Below, piece by piece: positions 61,344 to 64,000 of a stretch of 64,000 nucleotides of DNA. The notes below the pieces were generated by a model, which was given only the letters and a program-made list of their open reading frames with translations, did no database searches and had not been told where the DNA came from. The translations under genes and the position numbers were made by a program. Position 1 is the first letter of the stretch. Each line of letters opens with the position of its first letter. Origin of the DNA: MFZZ01 sp964582715 (lineage in GTDB: Bacteria > Patescibacteriota > Microgenomatia > UBA1406 > GWC2-37-13); assembly GCA_964582715.1 (NCBI GenBank), contig CAZOSM010000002.1, forward strand, positions 124,001 through 188,000, written 5' to 3'.

Positions 61344-62555
61344 ATGAACTTTCTTACTCATCATGGGTATATGCTTGCTGTCAGATATCTTCTGGAAAAC
61401 CAAACAGAATACGGCATGGCAGCAGCAAAACCAAGTAATGGTATGGAGAAAGGTACGTATTCTTCCTTATTTCCTCGTGATATCGGTGTTTCAACCCTTG
61501 GAATGCTTTCCTCAAATCATGAAGATCTTATTAATCTAGCCAAAAAATCACTCGTGAGCTTAGTTCCTTCACAATCCAAAAGAGGGCAGTTTCCACAAAA
61601 TTATGTACCTCAAATTAATGAAGTCCATTGGTGGATGCCTGGCACAATTGATGGTACTTTGTGGTGGGCCATTGGGTTTCTTGAATATGTTAAAAAAACG
61701 GGTGATCAGGATTTTTATAAACAGTATTTACATAACCTCGATAAGGCTTTCATGTGGCTTACATATCAGGATACTAATAATGACTATCTGCTCGAACAAG
61801 GCGAAGCGGCGGGGTGGGACGATGAGATGCCCAGGCAGGGAACTGTTTTATATACCAATGCACTTTGGTACTGGCTTGTCACACTTCGAATTGAGGTAGA
61901 GAGCAGAAATGACTATACCCATTTAAAGGAACGTATTTATGAAGGTGTAAATACATTGCTCTGGGTGCACAAAGGAGATGATCGTGGCCTTCATTATGTA
62001 CCAGAAAACCAATATACAAAAGATATGGTGTATGCCGGTAAAATGATCGAGTGGAGTAATACTCAGGCTGTGTTTTTACCATATTACCTTGGATACTCTT
62101 CTCATCGCACTTTTGAGATGAGGTGTGAAACATATGGCAATATTCTCGCTTGTCTTACCGGACTTGCAGATGAAAAGAAAGCTGAGCTTATAACTGACTT
62201 TATCTTTCGCGCTGGAGTTAACTTACCATATCCAGTTAAAGTGATGTATCCACCAATTTACCCAGGAGAAGATGATTGGAGGTTATATATGGCAAAAGGT
62301 CGTCAGAACTACCCATGGCAGTATCATAATGCCGGCATTTGGCCATATATTGGTGGCTTTTGGGTCAAATGGCTTGCCCAATATAGTAAATCCAAGTCAG
62401 TTCACCAGCTTGGTAAACTAGCAGAAGCAAACGCTCTAAATGACTGGGAATTTAATGAATTCCTACACGGTCAGCTGGGAACACCTATGGGTATTGCCAG
62501 ACAATCATGGAATATGGCTATGTATATTGATGCATATAAAGCTGTTTCCTCCTAA
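61344..62555 (+). CDS. Alpha/alpha-barrel glycosidase, debranching-enzyme (GDE/amylo-1,6-glucosidase) type
   Basis: 403 aa without signal peptide, so cytoplasmic. LFPRDIGVSTLGML near residue 38, MPGTIDGTLWWAIGFLEY and the central GWDDEMPRQGTVLYTNALWYWLV resemble the (alpha/alpha)6 catalytic domain of glycogen-debranching enzymes, where an Asp in this last motif is the acid catalyst. It lacks the N-terminal transferase domain of full debranching enzymes. Related barrels include trehalase and neutral invertase, so hydrolysis of trehalose or another disaccharide is possible. The neighbours are a hexokinase, a PfkB-like kinase and nagB, which suggests hexose salvage. Promoter and start agree. Confidence 0.72.
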   Translation: MNFLTHHGYMLAVRYLLENQTEYGMAAAKPSNGMEKGTYSSLFPRDIGVSTLGMLSSNHEDLINLAKKSLVSLVPSQSKRGQFPQNYVPQINEVHWWMPGTIDGTLWWAIGFLEYVKKTGDQDFYKQYLHNLDKAFMWLTYQDTNNDYLLEQGEAAGWDDEMPRQGTVLYTNALWYWLVTLRIEVESRNDYTHLKERIYEGVNTLLWVHKGDDRGLHYVPENQYTKDMVYAGKMIEWSNTQAVFLPYYLGYSSHRTFEMRCETYGNILACLTGLADEKKAELITDFIFRAGVNLPYPVKVMYPPIYPGEDDWRLYMAKGRQNYPWQYHNAGIWPYIGGFWVKWLAQYSKSKSVHQLGKLAEANALNDWEFNEFLHGQLGTPMGIARQSWNMAMYIDAYKAVSS

Positions 62556-62563
62556 ACCTATAG

Positions 62564-62569
62564 TATAAT
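62564..62569 (+). promoter_or_regulatory. Leaderless -10 box of the 79-aa ORF
   Basis: TATAAT ends 6 nt before the ATG at 62576. Confidence 0.5.
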
Positions 62570-62575
62570 ACTTAC

Positions 62576-62815
62576 ATGGAAAGACTCTGTAACAGGTGTT
62601 CAAATGAATTCCTCAATTGTTCCTTTAAAAGAGAGGCAGAAGCTTTGTATACAACATTTGAAGAAGAAACAGTCGAACTACTTCACCAAATAGAAGACCA
62701 TCCTGAATCAAAAGAAGAATTACTCAAAGAAGCTCAAATTGCAGCGTCACATTCACAACTGGAAATAGGTCGTCTGTATCATCAAGCACAACAAGATGAT
62801 TGTCCATTTATTTAA
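62576..62815 (+). CDS. Small Cys-containing hypothetical protein, 79 aa
   Basis: Not recognised. MERLCNRCSNEFLNC gives a CxxC plus further Cys near the N-terminus and DDCPFI near the end, which could bind a metal. The middle (EALYTTFEEETVELLHQIEDH) is acidic and helical. TATAAT ends 6 nt before the ATG. It lies between the glycosidase and nagB. No signal peptide. Confidence 0.65.
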   Translation: MERLCNRCSNEFLNCSFKREAEALYTTFEEETVELLHQIEDHPESKEELLKEAQIAASHSQLEIGRLYHQAQQDDCPFI

Positions 62816-62839
62816 TCTCAATACTGCTAAAATAAATGT

Positions 62840-63580
62840 ATGCTGGATACTCTGTACACATTTAGCAGCTACGATACGCTCTCTCGCACCGTTGCAGAAA
62901 AAATAAAAACCCAGATTATTCTACATAGAGCATTGAATATAGGACTCGCAACAGGTTCTTCACCCAAAGGAGTATATAAAGAACTTATATTCCAACTTTC
63001 GGGTTCTTCTATAGATCTAAGTTTGCTTAATACCTTTAACTTGGATGAATATTACCCCATAGCACAAGATGACCCACACAGTTATTACCAAGAAATGTCT
63101 ACTTCTTTTTGGGGACCACTTCATAATGCCAACCATTCATTTAACCTCAAAAATGTACATATCCTCAATGGTGAAGCCAAAGATCCAGAAAAAGAGTGTC
63201 GAACATATGAAGAGCTCATTTATGAAAAAGGAGGTATTCAGATACAAATCCTAGGACTTGGAGTGAATGGACATATAGCATTTAATGAACCAGGCTCCAC
63301 AAGTAAAACAAAAACCAGAAAAATCAAAATAGACGAATCAACCCGTCAGTCCAATAGCCGTTTTTTTGGAGATGATATTAAAAAGGTACCTCAGTATGCA
63401 CTCACCATGGGCATAAGTACAATTCTAGAGGCACAAAAAATATTTCTTATCGCAACTGGTGAAGCCAAGCTACCTATTCTCAAGAAGCTTATGCGTATGT
63501 CGCACCCTACAAAAGATATTCCAGCGAGCTTTCTTTTAGCTCATCATGACCTTACTATATTTACAGATTTGAGAATATAA
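62840..63580 (+). CDS. nagB: Glucosamine-6-phosphate deaminase
   Basis: 246 aa. Converts glucosamine 6-phosphate to fructose 6-phosphate and ammonia, linking amino-sugar salvage to glycolysis. Family motifs are all present: LATGSSPKGVYKEL, NTFNLDEYYPI, QILGLGVNGHIAFNEPGS with the catalytic His, and ALTMGISTIL. The length is normal. TAAAAT (62828-62833) ends 6 nt before the ATG, fitting a leaderless mRNA. It could in the reverse direction supply amino-sugar precursors for the cell wall. Confidence 0.94.
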   Translation: MLDTLYTFSSYDTLSRTVAEKIKTQIILHRALNIGLATGSSPKGVYKELIFQLSGSSIDLSLLNTFNLDEYYPIAQDDPHSYYQEMSTSFWGPLHNANHSFNLKNVHILNGEAKDPEKECRTYEELIYEKGGIQIQILGLGVNGHIAFNEPGSTSKTKTRKIKIDESTRQSNSRFFGDDIKKVPQYALTMGISTILEAQKIFLIATGEAKLPILKKLMRMSHPTKDIPASFLLAHHDLTIFTDLRI

Positions 63581-63598
63581 TCGTGCTACAATAATAAG

Positions 63599-64000
63599 AT
63601 GTTTGGATTCATTCAAAAATTACTTCTAGACCCAACGCGTCGACATATCGCGATAAATACTTTTGGGAACTACTTAAACGTTTTCTTTACAGCCCTTTTT
63701 GCACTCATCTTTGTGAGAATTATGTCTCCAGAGCAATACGGAACACTCAGCGTACTTCTTGCTATTATGTATGTCGCTACACAGATCTTGGATTTTGGTA
63801 CCACCGCAACAATCTACTCAAATGTACCGAATCTATATGTAGCTAAAGACCATAAAATGTTTCAGTTTATAAAAAGTACATTTGTCTTTCAGTCTTTTTT
63901 TGCCGTTATTGCAATAGTCCTACTTATCATTGCATTCCCATACTTAGATAAGATGTTTTTCAAAACCGGGGCAGAGCGTTGGGTCCTCTATATCACAACA
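63599..64000 (+). CDS. Wzx/MOP-type flippase (3' partial)
   Basis: 134 residues from the ATG at 63599 to the window edge without a stop. The N-terminus IAINTFGNYLNVFFTALFAL and FVRIMSPEQYGTLSVLLAIMY is a standard polysaccharide-exporter start, with three membrane helices before the cut. TACAAT (63587-63592) ends 6 nt before the ATG. It is the third flippase of the window, suggesting that another glycan cluster continues to the right. Confidence 0.85.
   Translation, partial: MFGFIQKLLLDPTRRHIAINTFGNYLNVFFTALFALIFVRIMSPEQYGTLSVLLAIMYVATQILDFGTTATIYSNVPNLYVAKDHKMFQFIKSTFVFQSFFAVIAIVLLIIAFPYLDKMFFKTGAERWVLYITT

Overview
The window is a gene-dense, AT-rich stretch of a bacterial chromosome. TGA is used as a stop (for example in ahcY), which excludes the code-25 Gracilibacteria/Absconditabacteria. 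Pro/Thr-stalked surface proteins, many GT2 and GT-C glycosyltransferases, very short intergenic gaps, and start codons sitting directly behind -10 boxes suggest a Candidate Phyla Radiation bacterium, perhaps Microgenomates-like. That placement is an inference; no rRNA, tRNA, CRISPR array or insertion sequence was seen.

Layout. 1-9.4 kb is mostly housekeeping: the end of a surface protein, lepA, an unknown 614-aa protein, pyruvate kinase, ahcY and an adenosine-kinase-like gene. Two diverged copies of a structured intergenic element lie here (1048-1240 and 8363-8476). 9.4-12.7 kb has a glycosyltransferase, a small membrane protein and a B12-type radical SAM protein preceded by a leaderless Cys/Tyr-rich mini-ORF. 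12.7-14.8 kb is a distinct cassette: consensus-like promoter, about 375-nt leader with long stems, Shine-Dalgarno sites, a secreted Ig-like protein, a small membrane protein, GC-rich hairpins and a nonamer repeated three times. 14.8-54.5 kb is a large surface-glycan locus with ten GT2 enzymes, two GT4 enzymes, several GT-C-like membrane proteins, two flippases and deoxysugar enzymes. It includes a CDP-sugar operon (cytidylyltransferase, dehydratase, split transketolase, epimerases) and an RfbH-type dehydratase. 54.5-63.6 kb holds Gmd and a sugar module: GT20 synthase, HAD phosphatase, a divergent eukaryotic-type hexokinase, a PfkB-like kinase, a debranching-type glycosidase and NagB. The window ends inside another flippase.

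How the parts fit. The nucleotide-sugar enzymes supply activated deoxysugars and GDP-4-keto-6-deoxymannose. Cytoplasmic GT2/GT4 enzymes would assemble glycans on a lipid, flippases would export them, and GT-C enzymes would act on the outside, possibly on secreted Ig-like and stalk proteins. The sugar module at the right end could make and recycle a trehalose-like disaccharide and feed hexose phosphates to glycolysis.

Expression pattern. At least fourteen starts, including the mini-ORF, have a -10-like hexamer ending 5-7 nt before the start codon, mostly exactly 6 nt, which predicts leaderless mRNAs. The 12.7-14.8 kb cassette, with its long leader and Shine-Dalgarno sites, stands out against this and looks acquired.
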